A stretch of DNA of 64,000 nt from Curtobacterium flaccumfaciens UCD-AKU (lineage in GTDB: Bacteria > Actinomycetota > Actinomycetes > Actinomycetales > Microbacteriaceae): assembly GCF_000349565.1 (NCBI RefSeq), contig NZ_KB714631.1, positions 532,422-596,421 of the forward strand, in the 5' to 3' direction. Positions 25,798 through 34,651 of this stretch are shown piece by piece. Position numbers and translations under genes: made by a program. The notes beneath the pieces were generated by a model. The model was not told the origin of the DNA. It worked only from the letters and a program-made list of their open reading frames with translations, and ran no database searches. Numbering within the stretch: the stretch's first letter is position 1; each line of letters starts with the position of its first letter.

Positions 25798-28367
25798 TGC
25801 GCCCCACCCGTTCCCCCCGTCCCGACAGCGATGACCGCCCCGTCCGGCGGTCCCTCCGCAGCTCCCTCGCGCTGGTGGCGTCCCTCGCCGTCGCGGTGAG
25901 CGGTCTGACCTTCGGCACGGTGCTCTCGGAGCAGACCACGACCCGGTCGGCGTCGGCCGCCGTCGCCTCGGACTTCGACCCGGGCAACATCATCAGCGAC
26001 GCGAACTTCTACAACGGCTCGGCCATGAGCGCCGCCGCCGTGCAGTCGTTCCTGACGAGCGTCGCACCGAACTGTCGCAAGGCCTCGGGTGGGCCCGCCT
26101 GCCTGAAGGACTTCTCGCAGAAGATGAGCTCGATCGGCGCGGTCTCCGGCCGGTGCAAGGCCATCGCCGGCGGCACCAAGAGCGCCGCGACGATGATCGC
26201 CCAGGTCGGTGCCGCGTGCGGCATCAGCCAGAAGGTGCTGCTCGTGCTCCTGCAGAAGGAGCAGGGCATCGTGACGACGTCCTCGCCGACGTCCTACATG
26301 TACCTGCACGCCACCGGCTTCGCGTGCCCGGACACCGCCCCGTGCGACCCGGCGTACTTCGGCTTCGGCCAGCAGGTCTACGCCGCGGCGCTGCAGTTCA
26401 AGCGGTACCAGGCGACGCCGACCTCGTGGGCGTACCAGGCGGGCCGGACGAACTCGATCCTGCTCAACCCGAACGCCGCGTGCGGCCGCAAGTCCGTCTA
26501 CATCCAGAACCAGGCCACCGCGGCGCTCTACATCTACACGCCGTACACGCCGAACGCCGCGGCGATGTCGAACCTCTACGGCAGCGGCGACGGCTGCTCG
26601 GCCTACGGCAACCGCAACTTCTGGCGCATGTACACCGACTGGTTCGGCGCCTCCAGCGGCAGCGGCAACCCGGTCGGCAACGTCGATGCGGTGACCGCCA
26701 CCGCCACCTCGACCCTGACGGTCCGGGGATGGGCCGCCGACCCCGACACGACGAACCCCCTGCGCGTCGCGTTCTACGTCGACGGTGACGGCGCGAAGAC
26801 CATCACCGCCGACGCGAACCGCAGCGACCTGGCGGGCACCCTCGGGGCGAACAACACCCGGCACGGGTTCTCGACGACCCTGACCGGGCTGAGCCTCGGC
26901 AAGCACAACGTCTGCACGTACGCCATCAACCAGGGCCGCGGCGGCAACACCCTGCTCGGCTGCTACACCCGCACCGTCACGAGCGAAGCGCCGAAGGGCG
27001 TCCTCGACTCGGTGACCGGCGGCGTCGGCACGATCTCGGCGAGCGGCTGGGTCCTCGACCCCGACTCGTCGAAGCCCGGCTCGTGGAAGATCCTGGTCGA
27101 CGGCGTGAGCAAGGCGACCGGCACGGCCGACACGACCCGCACCGACGTGGCGAAGGTCTACCCGGGCGTCGGCAGCACCCTCGGCTTCTCGAAGACGATC
27201 GGTGGGATGTCCGCCGGCAAGCGCGCGGTGACGCTCTACGTGGTGGACAAGCCCGGTACGAAGTACGTCAAGGTCGCGTCGAAGTCCGTCGTCGTCGACG
27301 CCCCCACCACCGGCAAGACCGGCAAGACCGGCAAGGTCCGCGGCTCGTACGACTCCGTCACCGGCGGCGTCGGCACGGCCACCGTGCGGGGCTGGGCGAT
27401 CGACCCGGACGTCTGGGACCCGGTCAAGTACAAGATCCACGTCGACGGCGTGAGCACGAACAGCGGTGTCGCGGACGCCACGCGCACCGACGTCGCGGCG
27501 GACCACCCCACCTGGGGCTCGGACGTCGGCCTGACGCTCCGGCTCACCGGACTGAAGGCCGGCAAGCACACCGTGCGCGTCTACTTCCAGGACCTGCAGG
27601 GCGGCAAGTACGTCAGCTTCGGCACCAAGTCCGTGACCGTGACCGCCGCATCGTCCGCCGAACCCGACGCGTCGGGGACGACGGGCAAGACGGGCAAGAC
27701 GGGTTCGGTCAAGGGCGCGTACGAGTCCGTGACCGGCGGCGTGAACAGCGCCACGGTGCGCGGCTGGGCGATCGACCCCGACGTCTGGGACCCGGTGCAG
27801 TACAAGATCCACGTCGACGGTGTCGCCATCGCCCCCGGAGCCGCGAACGCGAAGCGGACCGACGTCGAGGCCGTGCACCCCGCCTGGGGTTCCGACGTCG
27901 GCCTGTCCCTGAAGATCCCCGGGCTGACCGCCGGCACCCACTCGGTGCGGGTGTACTTCCAGGAGCTGCCGAGCGGCACCTACAAGAGCTTCGGCACGAA
28001 GAGCGTGCGGGTCACCGACCCGCCCACCACCGGCAAGACGGGCAAGACCGGTTCGGTCAAGGGCCTGTACGAGTCGGTCACCGGCGGCGTCGGCACCATC
28101 ACGGTCGCCGGCTGGGCCATCGACCCGGACGTCTGGGACCCGGTCGGCTACAAGATCCACCTGGACGGCGTGGCCGTCTCGCCGGGCACCGCGAACGCGA
28201 CCCGGACCGACGTGCAGGCCGCGCACCCGGACTGGGGGTCGGACGTGGGACTGTCGCGGAAGTTCACCGGGCTGAAGAAGGGCACGCACACCGTGCGCGT
28301 CTACTTCCAGGACCTGCCGAGCGGCACCTACAAGAGCTTCGGCACCAAGACCGTCACCGTGCAGTAG
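25797..28367 (+). CDS. Secreted protein with a lysozyme-like/haemagglutinin-type domain and five GW repeats
   Basis: 856 residues. A signal peptide lies within residues 1-60. Residues about 60-285 match a family often annotated as haemagglutinin or lysozyme-like: ISDANFYNGSAMSAAAVQSFL, CGISQKVLLVLLQKEQGIV, ATGFACPDTAPCDPAYFGFGQQVYAAALQFKRY, and AYGNRNFWRMYTDWFG. The Glu in LLQKEQ sits where transglycosylases have their catalytic acid, but activity is unproven. Then follow five repeats of about 100 residues (from residues 294, 401, 516, 640 and 756). The last four share SVTGGV, and TGKTGKTG-type linkers precede the last three. The first repeat has the Cys pair seen in the GH6 protein. ATG 25797 overlaps the lipoprotein stop. 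It is likely a wall or surface protein. Confidence 0.85.
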   Translation: MRPTRSPRPDSDDRPVRRSLRSSLALVASLAVAVSGLTFGTVLSEQTTTRSASAAVASDFDPGNIISDANFYNGSAMSAAAVQSFLTSVAPNCRKASGGPACLKDFSQKMSSIGAVSGRCKAIAGGTKSAATMIAQVGAACGISQKVLLVLLQKEQGIVTTSSPTSYMYLHATGFACPDTAPCDPAYFGFGQQVYAAALQFKRYQATPTSWAYQAGRTNSILLNPNAACGRKSVYIQNQATAALYIYTPYTPNAAAMSNLYGSGDGCSAYGNRNFWRMYTDWFGASSGSGNPVGNVDAVTATATSTLTVRGWAADPDTTNPLRVAFYVDGDGAKTITADANRSDLAGTLGANNTRHGFSTTLTGLSLGKHNVCTYAINQGRGGNTLLGCYTRTVTSEAPKGVLDSVTGGVGTISASGWVLDPDSSKPGSWKILVDGVSKATGTADTTRTDVAKVYPGVGSTLGFSKTIGGMSAGKRAVTLYVVDKPGTKYVKVASKSVVVDAPTTGKTGKTGKVRGSYDSVTGGVGTATVRGWAIDPDVWDPVKYKIHVDGVSTNSGVADATRTDVAADHPTWGSDVGLTLRLTGLKAGKHTVRVYFQDLQGGKYVSFGTKSVTVTAASSAEPDASGTTGKTGKTGSVKGAYESVTGGVNSATVRGWAIDPDVWDPVQYKIHVDGVAIAPGAANAKRTDVEAVHPAWGSDVGLSLKIPGLTAGTHSVRVYFQELPSGTYKSFGTKSVRVTDPPTTGKTGKTGSVKGLYESVTGGVGTITVAGWAIDPDVWDPVGYKIHLDGVAVSPGTANATRTDVQAAHPDWGSDVGLSRKFTGLKKGTHTVRVYFQDLPSGTYKSFGTKTVTVQ
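26676..28364 (+). repeat. Five in-gene repeats coding for the GW domain
   Basis: Units begin near 26676, 26997, 27342, 27714 and 28062. The last three are very alike at DNA level (runs such as GGCTGGGCGATCGACCC and GTCTGGGACCCGGT recur) and are separated by codons for TGKTGKTG. Such similarity suggests recent tandem duplication and possible copy-number variation between strains. Confidence 0.85.
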
Positions 28368-28378
28368 ACGGTCACCAC

Positions 28379-28426
28379 GACGGACGGGAGGCCTGGTACC
28401 AGCTGGTACCGGGCCTCCCGTCCGTC
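28379..28426. repeat. 48-bp palindrome, GGAGGC family copy B
   Basis: GACGGACGGGAGGCC (28379-28393) pairs with 28412-28426 around TGGTACCAGCTGGTACC. The outer 15 bases are identical to copy A at 45-91. It sits in the 80-base gap between convergent genes, where a two-way terminator would be expected. Confidence 0.88.
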
Positions 28427-28447
28427 TGTTGGTCGCGTCGACCGCCG

Positions 28448-29743
28448 TCAGCGGCGTGCGCGCCGCGCCATCAGACCGACGCCGTGCAGCAGCCGGTACT
28501 CGGGCGAGCGCGTGAGGCCCTCGAAGCGGGCCGCGATCTGGTCGCGCTCCGCCTCGGCCCGGCGGCGTGCGGTGTCGTACGCGCCGACCTGCTGCTCCGA
28601 CGCGACCAGGCGTGCGTTGATGTCGTGCACGCCGGACAGGTGGACGTCGCGGTCGTGCTCGGCCTGCCGGAGCGTCTCGCGCTGGGCGGTGGCCCAGCGC
28701 AGGAACGCCCCACGCTCGCCGCTCCGACCCGAGGCGGCGGCGACGGCGGCGTCGAGCGACGGGCCGACCTGCTCGGCACGGGTGCGGAACGAGTGCCGCT
28801 CGAGCACCACGGCGCGGAGCCGGGCGACCAGGGCCGTGCGCTCGTCGCGGGGCATCGCGAGCACGCGCTCGAGCGAGTCGGCGTCGTCGAACACCGGCAC
28901 GTCGGACAGGCCGAGCTCGTCGAGCCCGAGCGCGCAGTCGGTGACGGGCAGCGCGCCGGACGCGAGCGACTCGTACAGGCGGGAGTTCAGGGTGCCGTAC
29001 TCGGCGGCCGGCTCGATCACGTCGTCGACGACGAAACCGGCTGCGCGGTAGACCTCGGGCAGCGCGAAGTAGGACACCGCTGGGCGGAGCTCGACGCCGG
29101 CCGAGGCCTCGACGTGGTCGACGTTCGCGGCGAACCAGACGATCGGTTCGGTCGGGGCGACCTCGGCCAGGACGTCCTGCACGCGGCGGCGGACACCCCA
29201 GAAGTTGACGGTGGTGACGGCGCGGTCGGTACGTTCGCGCGGTGCGGTGGCGTCGGTCGTGAACAGCTCGGTGTCCACGCCGATCGGGACGACCTCGACG
29301 GGGCCGCTGTAGGCCGCGGCGACCGCGTCGCGGGCGGCCTCGGACGAGGTCCAGACGGCGTCGAACTCGTCCAGGTACGGCAGGGCTGCCCACTTGGCGG
29401 TCCAGTTCCGCACCCACGCCACCAGGGCGGTGCCGGCGGGGACGTAGCCGGGCACGAAGGACTCGATCATGCTGACCACGACGGCGGTGTCGGCGGGGAG
29501 TTCCTCGCCCCAGCGCGCCAACGGCCACATCGCCACGCCCCAGCCCTCGGCCCGGAGTGCCCGCGCGAGGCCGAGCGCGACGAACAGGTCGCCCTTGCCC
29601 TCGGCCGGATCGGCGGTCGAGACCGCGAAGCGGATCGTGCCGCGGGGGCCCTCGGCGTGCTCGTCGGCCGCGAGGGCCGCGTAGTCCTCGCGGAGGGGGG
29701 AGGGCATGGGGGTGCTCGGGATCACAGCGGTCACGCACGCCAT
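28448..29743 (-). CDS. Glycosyltransferase (GT-B, WsaF-like)
   Basis: 431 residues. IRFAVSTADPAEGKGDLFVALGLARAL opens the protein; FDAVWTSSEAARDAV and VEVVPIGVDTELF close the acceptor half. FWGVRRRVQDVLAEV and EYGTLNSRLYESLASGALPVTDCALGLDELG give the donor half; the motif N-S-R-L-Y-E-S-L-A-S-G is typical of GT4-like enzymes. The last 80 residues (RETLRQAEHDRDVHLSGV to RRRAEAERDQIAARFE) look coiled-coil, perhaps for partner binding. Start is ATG 29743; GTG 29734, 7 bases after CAGAAT, is an alternative. It is divergent from the 828-residue fusion transferase. Confidence 0.82.
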   Translation of the reverse strand: MACVTAVIPSTPMPSPLREDYAALAADEHAEGPRGTIRFAVSTADPAEGKGDLFVALGLARALRAEGWGVAMWPLARWGEELPADTAVVVSMIESFVPGYVPAGTALVAWVRNWTAKWAALPYLDEFDAVWTSSEAARDAVAAAYSGPVEVVPIGVDTELFTTDATAPRERTDRAVTTVNFWGVRRRVQDVLAEVAPTEPIVWFAANVDHVEASAGVELRPAVSYFALPEVYRAAGFVVDDVIEPAAEYGTLNSRLYESLASGALPVTDCALGLDELGLSDVPVFDDADSLERVLAMPRDERTALVARLRAVVLERHSFRTRAEQVGPSLDAAVAAASGRSGERGAFLRWATAQRETLRQAEHDRDVHLSGVHDINARLVASEQQVGAYDTARRRAEAERDQIAARFEGLTRSPEYRLLHGVGLMARRARR

Positions 29744-29872
29744 TCTGCACGAATCCGCAGCGGCGGCAGGGAGTCGGTGGGCGCGCCTTGTAGGGTGTCA
29801 TCGGCCCGCGGCACCCCGCTGGCCGAGCCACCTACCCGCGCCCGGTGCGCGGCAGCTGCTGGAGGAACTCGC

Positions 29873-32359
29873 GTGACAGAGCGCAAGCCGGGAGTCGTTT
29901 CCGTCATCCTCGTGAACTACAAGGGCACGGACGACACCCTGACGAGCATCGCGGAGCTCCGCAAGCAGGACTGGCCGCAGGACAAGCTCGAGGTGATCGT
30001 CGTCGAGAACGGTTCGGGCCCCGAGCACCTCGGTCGGCTGAAGGCCTCGTCCCTCGACTTCACCCTGATCGACGCTGGTGCGAACCTCGGGTTCACGGGC
30101 GGGTGCAACCTCGGCGTCGAGAAGTCCTCCGGCGAGGTCGTGGCGTTCCTCAACAACGACGCCCGTCCGGACACCGGCTGGGTGCGCGAGGCCATGGCCA
30201 CGTTCGCCTCGGGTGCCGACATCGGTGCCGTCGCCTCGAAGGTCCTCGACTGGGAAGGCGTCAACGTCGACTTCACCGAGGCCGCGATGACCTGGTACGG
30301 CATGGGCTACAAGCCCTTCGCCGGGTCGCCGGACACCGGCCGGTGGGAGAGCGAGACCGACGTCCTGTTCGGCACCGGCGCCGCGATGTTCATCCGCGCC
30401 GAGCTCTTCGAGCAGCTCGACGGCTTCGACGACCGCTACTTCATGTTCTACGAGGACGTCGACCTCGGCTGGCGGCTCAACCTGCTCGGCTGGCGCTTCC
30501 GGTACCAGCCGAAGTCCGTCGCGTTCCACAAGCACCACGCGTCGATGAACAAGTTCGGCGACTTCCGCGAGACCTACCTGCTCGAGCGCAACGCACTGTT
30601 CACGCTCTACAAGAACCTCGGTGACGAACAGCTCGCCGCGGCGCTGCCCGGTTCGCTGGCGCTCGCCGTCCGCCGTGCCGTGGGCCGCGGGGAGCTCGAC
30701 TCCACCGAGCTCGACCTGCGCAACCCCGGCGACGACAGCGTCCCCACCATCCCGGTGCCGAAGACGAGCATGGCGGGCATCTACGGCGTCGACCAGTTCG
30801 TCGAGCAGCTGCCGTCGATGACCGAGTCCCGCCGCCAGATCCAGGCGACCCGTGTCCGGTCCGACCGCGAGCTCCTCCGCCTGTTCGGCAACCGCGACGA
30901 GCCCGCGTACCCGATCGAGAACTACCTGGCCGGCTACGACAAGATCGTGCACTCCCTCGGCGTGCTCGAGGTCGGCACCCGTCGCCGCATCCTCATCATC
31001 ACGGGCGACTCGATCGGCGCGAAGATGGCCGGTCCGGCGATCCGTGCCACCCAGATGGCGAAGCAGCTGGCATCGGAGCACGACGTCCGCGTGGTCAGCC
31101 TCACCCGCTCGTCGCCGATCGACCCCTCGTACGAGGTCGTCACGGTCCCGCACCGCCACCCGCGCCAGATGGTCGAGCACGAGGGCTGGGCCGACGTCAT
31201 CATCGTGCAGGGCCACGCGCTCCGGCTGTTCCCCGTGCTCGAGTCGACCAGCAAGATCCTGGTCGTCGACGTCTACGACCCGCTGCACCTCGAGCAGCTC
31301 GAACAGGGCCGCAGCGACGACGTCGACAAGTGGAACCGCCAGATCCTCGACGCCTCGGACACGCTGAACCACCAGCTCGAGCTCGGCGACTACTTCATCT
31401 GTGCCTCGGAGCGTCAGCGGATGTTCTGGCTCGGGCAGCTCGCCGGCTCCGGCCGCGTGAACGCCCGCACGTACTCGCGTGACGCCGACCTGCGCTCGCT
31501 CATCGGCGTCGTGCCGTTCGGCCTGTCCTCGACCCCGCCGGTGCACGACCAGCAGCGGGTCAAGGGCGTCGTGCCGGGCATCGGCAAGAACGACAAGCTC
31601 GTCGTCTGGGGCGGGGGGATCTACGACTGGTTCGACCCGATCACCCTGGTCCGCTCGATTGCCCGGCTCGCCGAGCGCCGTCCGTCGGTCAAGCTCTTCT
31701 TCATGGGTGTGCAGCACCCGAACCCCGACGTCCCCGAGATGGACATCGTGGCGAAGGTCCGCGCCGAGGCGGACGCCCTCGGGCTCACCGGCAAGCACGT
31801 GTTCTTCAACGACCAGTGGATCCCGTACGAGGAGCGCGGCGCCTACCTGCTCGAGGCCGACGCCGGCGTCTCGACGCACTACGAGCACCTCGAGACGACG
31901 TTCTCGTTCCGCACCCGCATCCTCGACTACCTGTGGGCACGTCTGCCGATCGTCACGACGGCCGGCGACTCGTTCGGTGACCTCGTCGCGGAGCAGAAGC
32001 TCGGCATCGCGGTGCACGAGCAGGACGTCGACGGCCTGGCGACCGCGCTCGAGACGGCGCTCTTCGACAAGAAGGCCCGCACCGAGTTCATCGGCAACGT
32101 CGACCGTGTGCGCGAGCAGTTCACGTGGGAGAACGTCCTCGCCCCGCTCGTCGAGTTCTGCCGGAACCCGATCCGCGCTGCGGACAAGTCGGTGCGCGAC
32201 ACGACGTCCTCGATCGAGCCGCACAAGATGCGCGTCCGCGTGCCGGAGCGCAAGAAGCTCTCCGGTGTCCGCTACGACCTCGGTCGCGCCGTGCACTACC
32301 TGCGCACCGAGGGCCCCCGCAGCGTCGCAGGCAAGGTGAAGCGGCGCCTGAACCGGTGA
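29873..32359 (+). CDS. Bifunctional glycosyltransferase, GT2 fused to GT4
   Basis: 828 residues. Residues about 8-290 are a GT2 domain: VVSVILVNYKGTDDTLTSI, VVENGSGPEHL, FLNNDARPDTGWV, and FDDRYFMFYEDVDLGWRLNLLGW. Residues about 370-780 are a GT4-like domain: RRILIITGDSIGAKMAGPAIRATQMAKQL, VVDVYDPLHLEQLEQ, LVVWGGGIYDWFDPITLVRSIA and FSFRTRILDYLWARLPIVTTAGDSFG. The second half resembles enzymes of O-antigen and S-layer glycan clusters. GTG 29873 follows CTGGAGGAA. Two activities in one chain suggest consecutive sugar additions. The stop overlaps the next gene by 4 bases. Confidence 0.9.
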   Translation: MTERKPGVVSVILVNYKGTDDTLTSIAELRKQDWPQDKLEVIVVENGSGPEHLGRLKASSLDFTLIDAGANLGFTGGCNLGVEKSSGEVVAFLNNDARPDTGWVREAMATFASGADIGAVASKVLDWEGVNVDFTEAAMTWYGMGYKPFAGSPDTGRWESETDVLFGTGAAMFIRAELFEQLDGFDDRYFMFYEDVDLGWRLNLLGWRFRYQPKSVAFHKHHASMNKFGDFRETYLLERNALFTLYKNLGDEQLAAALPGSLALAVRRAVGRGELDSTELDLRNPGDDSVPTIPVPKTSMAGIYGVDQFVEQLPSMTESRRQIQATRVRSDRELLRLFGNRDEPAYPIENYLAGYDKIVHSLGVLEVGTRRRILIITGDSIGAKMAGPAIRATQMAKQLASEHDVRVVSLTRSSPIDPSYEVVTVPHRHPRQMVEHEGWADVIIVQGHALRLFPVLESTSKILVVDVYDPLHLEQLEQGRSDDVDKWNRQILDASDTLNHQLELGDYFICASERQRMFWLGQLAGSGRVNARTYSRDADLRSLIGVVPFGLSSTPPVHDQQRVKGVVPGIGKNDKLVVWGGGIYDWFDPITLVRSIARLAERRPSVKLFFMGVQHPNPDVPEMDIVAKVRAEADALGLTGKHVFFNDQWIPYEERGAYLLEADAGVSTHYEHLETTFSFRTRILDYLWARLPIVTTAGDSFGDLVAEQKLGIAVHEQDVDGLATALETALFDKKARTEFIGNVDRVREQFTWENVLAPLVEFCRNPIRAADKSVRDTTSSIEPHKMRVRVPERKKLSGVRYDLGRAVHYLRTEGPRSVAGKVKRRLNR

Positions 32360-33102
32360 CCCCGGGGGACACCGCCGCCCTCGTCATCGTCCCGACCTAC
32401 GACGAGGCCGAGAACATCCGCGCGATCACGGCCGCCGTGCTGGCGGCGGTGCCCGGTGCCCACGTGCTCGTCGTCGACGACGGCAGCCCGGACGGCACCG
32501 GGGACATCGTGCGGTCGCTGGCCGCCGCTGACGACCGCGTGCACCTGCTGCAGCGCCCCGGCAAGGCCGGGCTCGGCACGGCGTACGTCGCCGGCTTCCG
32601 GTGGGGTCTGGAGCGCGGCTACCCGCTGCTGGTCGAGATGGACGCCGACGGCTCGCACCCGGCCGACCGGTTGCCGGCCATGATCGACGCCGTGACCGCG
32701 TCCGAGGACGTCCTGCTCGCGATCGGGTCCCGCTGGGTGCCGGGTGGCTCGGTCGTCGACTGGCCGCTCCGACGCCAGGCGCTCAGCCGCGGGGCGAACA
32801 CCTACGCCCGCCTGGTGCTCGGCCTCGACGTGCGCGACATCACCGCCGGGTACCGCGTGTACCGCTCGTCGGCGATCGCGCGGATGGACCTCGGGTCGGT
32901 GGACTCGAAGGGGTACTGCTTCCAGGTGGACATGACGCTGCGCGTGGACGCCCTCGGCGGCCGCATCGTCGAGGTGCCGATCCGGTTCCGCGACCGCGTG
33001 CACGGGGTCTCCAAGATGAGCCGGTCCATCGTGGTCGAGGCGATGCTCCGTGTCACCCGGTGGGGTGTGCAGCGCCGTCTCGGTCGCCGCACGCGCCCGT
33101 AG
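32356..33102 (+). CDS. Polyprenol-phosphate mannose synthase-like GT2
   Basis: 248 residues. The DPM1/Ppm1 catalytic layout is clear: ALVIVPTYDEAENI, HVLVVDDGSPDGTGDIV, GKAGLGTAYVAGFRWGLERGY, LLVEMDADGSHPADRLPAM, and DITAGYRVYRSSAIARMD. The final YCFQVDMTLRVDALGGRIVEVPIRFRDRVHGVSKM is diagnostic. Such enzymes make polyprenyl-P-mannose, the donor for GT-C mannosyltransferases and protein O-mannosylation. There is no C-terminal membrane domain. GTG 32356 overlaps the previous TGA (GTGA), so it is coupled to the fusion transferase. manA nearby would supply mannose-6-phosphate. Confidence 0.9.
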   Translation: MTPGDTAALVIVPTYDEAENIRAITAAVLAAVPGAHVLVVDDGSPDGTGDIVRSLAAADDRVHLLQRPGKAGLGTAYVAGFRWGLERGYPLLVEMDADGSHPADRLPAMIDAVTASEDVLLAIGSRWVPGGSVVDWPLRRQALSRGANTYARLVLGLDVRDITAGYRVYRSSAIARMDLGSVDSKGYCFQVDMTLRVDALGGRIVEVPIRFRDRVHGVSKMSRSIVVEAMLRVTRWGVQRRLGRRTRP

Positions 33103-33214
33103 CGCGAGGCCCGGAGCGCGCGATCGCTTCGTGCACAGGAACGGTCGGGTCCCGTCCGCCGGGGCGACCACTCCTGCTCACGATGCGCGCGCCCGGAACG
33201 TTCGGCGTGACGGC

Positions 33215-33250
33215 CTGGAGGCGCGGTGCGGGGCCGCCACGGGCCTCCGG
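33215..33250. repeat. Imperfect palindrome, GGAGGC family copy D
   Basis: CTGGAGGCGCGGTGCGG (33215-33231) pairs imperfectly with 33234-33250 (CCGCCACGGGCCTCCGG). It lies 8 bases past the stop of the minus-strand ligase-like gene and 113 bases past the synthase gene, between convergent genes. Confidence 0.7.
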
Positions 33251-33257
33251 TCCGTCG

Positions 33258-34559
33258 CTACACGCGCGGCAGGTGCCGGCGCCACGAGCGCCGCCGCGCG
33301 GCGATCACGAGCACCGTCACGAAGAACATCAGCCCCGCACCGTGCAGCAGGTAGCTCTCCGCCGTGCTGGTGACGGCGAGCAGCACGAGCACCGCGGCCG
33401 GCCACACGTACGCCACCCCGGGGAACGTCGTCGCCGTCACCCAGGCCCGCGCGAACGCGAGCAGCGCCGTGATCCCGAGGATGAGCGTGCCCGCGAAGCC
33501 GATCTGCAGCCAGGCGTCCACGAAGGCGTTCAGGCCCGAGGTGAAGCGGACGCCGGCGGGGTCGATGAGCGTCACGTACGGCACCACCGGCTCGGTCGGC
33601 CAGGTCCCCACCCAGCCCCAGCCCTGGATCGGGTAGCGCTCCACCAGGACCCGGATCTGGGACCACAGGTCCGTGCGCGTCGCGGTGCCGCCGGCCGCCC
33701 CGATCTCGGCGAGCAGCCGGTGCCGCGCGAGCACCCCGACGGCCAGGGTCAGCAGGACGACCGCGCCGAGGACGCCGTTGACCACCGGTCTGGTCGCCGG
33801 TCGCGCGTGCCGGAGTGACCAGAGCGCCAGTGCGGTGACGGCGAGTGCGATCATCGCCAGGCCGGTGATGGGGGACTGCACGAGCATCAGGGCGATGACG
33901 GCGAGCGAGGTCGAGGCGATCGCGCGCCAGAGCGTGACGGACCGGGTGAGGAACTCGACCACGAAGGTGACCAGTGCCATGGCGGCGATGAAGCCCATGA
34001 AGTTGCGTGTGCCGCCGATGCCCTGGATCGGGCCGCCGTACGCGATGTCACCGCGGATGCCGAACGCCGGGAACGGGACGTCGAGCACCAGGCCGGACAG
34101 GACCTCGAGCCCGAGGGCGGTCACGAGCAGGATCCGGAAGGCGTCGCCCGAGGCCCGGATCACCTGCACCAGGTCGCGGCCGAGCGCCAGGTACAGCCCG
34201 AGGCCGATGAAGAACACGGTCTGCACGAGCCCGCGGAGCGCGAACCAGGAGTACTCGCTCCACAGCACGCTCAACGCGCAGTAGCCGACGAAGGCCAACA
34301 GCGAGAGGGGGAGGACCCCGTGCCACTCGATCCGGTAGCGCTGTCCCAGCAGACTCAGCCCCGCGAGCACGAACAGCGTCACGAGCACCGCCCAGGTCCC
34401 CGCCTGACCGACGAGTGTCTCCACCGTGGGCTGGCCGAACCCGAACAGCACGATGACCGTCGCGAGCGCCTGGCTGAACCGTCCACCGGCCGAGAAGCCG
34501 ATCCAGGCGGAGAGGTACCGGCGCCCGAGCACCTGTCTGCTCACCCGGCCGTCCGTCAC
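33258..34559 (-). CDS. O-antigen ligase/polymerase-like membrane protein (first paralogue)
   Basis: 433 residues, about ten to twelve hydrophobic helices. The long outer loop near the C-terminal third carries RTDLWSQIRVLVERYPIQGWGWVG, the Wzy_C/WaaL pattern (PF04932), and SGLNAFVDAWLQIGFAGTLILG follows. Such proteins polymerise or ligate undecaprenyl-linked glycans at the outer face. GTG 34559 is preferred; the frame extends to 34601 but upstream residues look unlike a start. It shares the xGWGW motif and layout with the protein encoded at 36018-37397. Which acts as polymerase and which as ligase cannot be told. Confidence 0.85.
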   Translation of the reverse strand: MTDGRVSRQVLGRRYLSAWIGFSAGGRFSQALATVIVLFGFGQPTVETLVGQAGTWAVLVTLFVLAGLSLLGQRYRIEWHGVLPLSLLAFVGYCALSVLWSEYSWFALRGLVQTVFFIGLGLYLALGRDLVQVIRASGDAFRILLVTALGLEVLSGLVLDVPFPAFGIRGDIAYGGPIQGIGGTRNFMGFIAAMALVTFVVEFLTRSVTLWRAIASTSLAVIALMLVQSPITGLAMIALAVTALALWSLRHARPATRPVVNGVLGAVVLLTLAVGVLARHRLLAEIGAAGGTATRTDLWSQIRVLVERYPIQGWGWVGTWPTEPVVPYVTLIDPAGVRFTSGLNAFVDAWLQIGFAGTLILGITALLAFARAWVTATTFPGVAYVWPAAVLVLLAVTSTAESYLLHGAGLMFFVTVLVIAARRRSWRRHLPRV

Positions 34560-34639
34560 GCGTCCATCTTGGCGCACGACCTTGTGACGAGCACACCACA
34601 TCGCGGTGTGGCTGTATCGACGATGCGCGATGAGCGATC

Positions 34640-34645
34640 TATCCT
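34640..34645 (+). promoter_or_regulatory. -10 box TATCCT, leaderless start
   Basis: TATCCT ends 6 bases before ATG 34652. The gene has no Shine-Dalgarno. Confidence 0.55.
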
Positions 34646-34651
34646 CACCGA

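Noticed and set aside
27300-28365. Regularly spaced repeats resembling a CRISPR array
   Set aside because: The units are in frame, about 350 bases apart and encode a domain plus TGKTGKTG linkers. No short palindromic repeats with unique spacers exist anywhere in the window.
25740-29831. A 1363-codon open frame on the minus strand across the secreted repeat protein
   Set aside because: Composition is Arg/Gly/His-rich with no domain, and it lies antisense to well-supported genes. High GC removes stop codons in shadow frames. The same applies to the long frames at 10758-14303 (+), 29798-32296 (-), 39967-43164 (-) and 60815-63994 (-).
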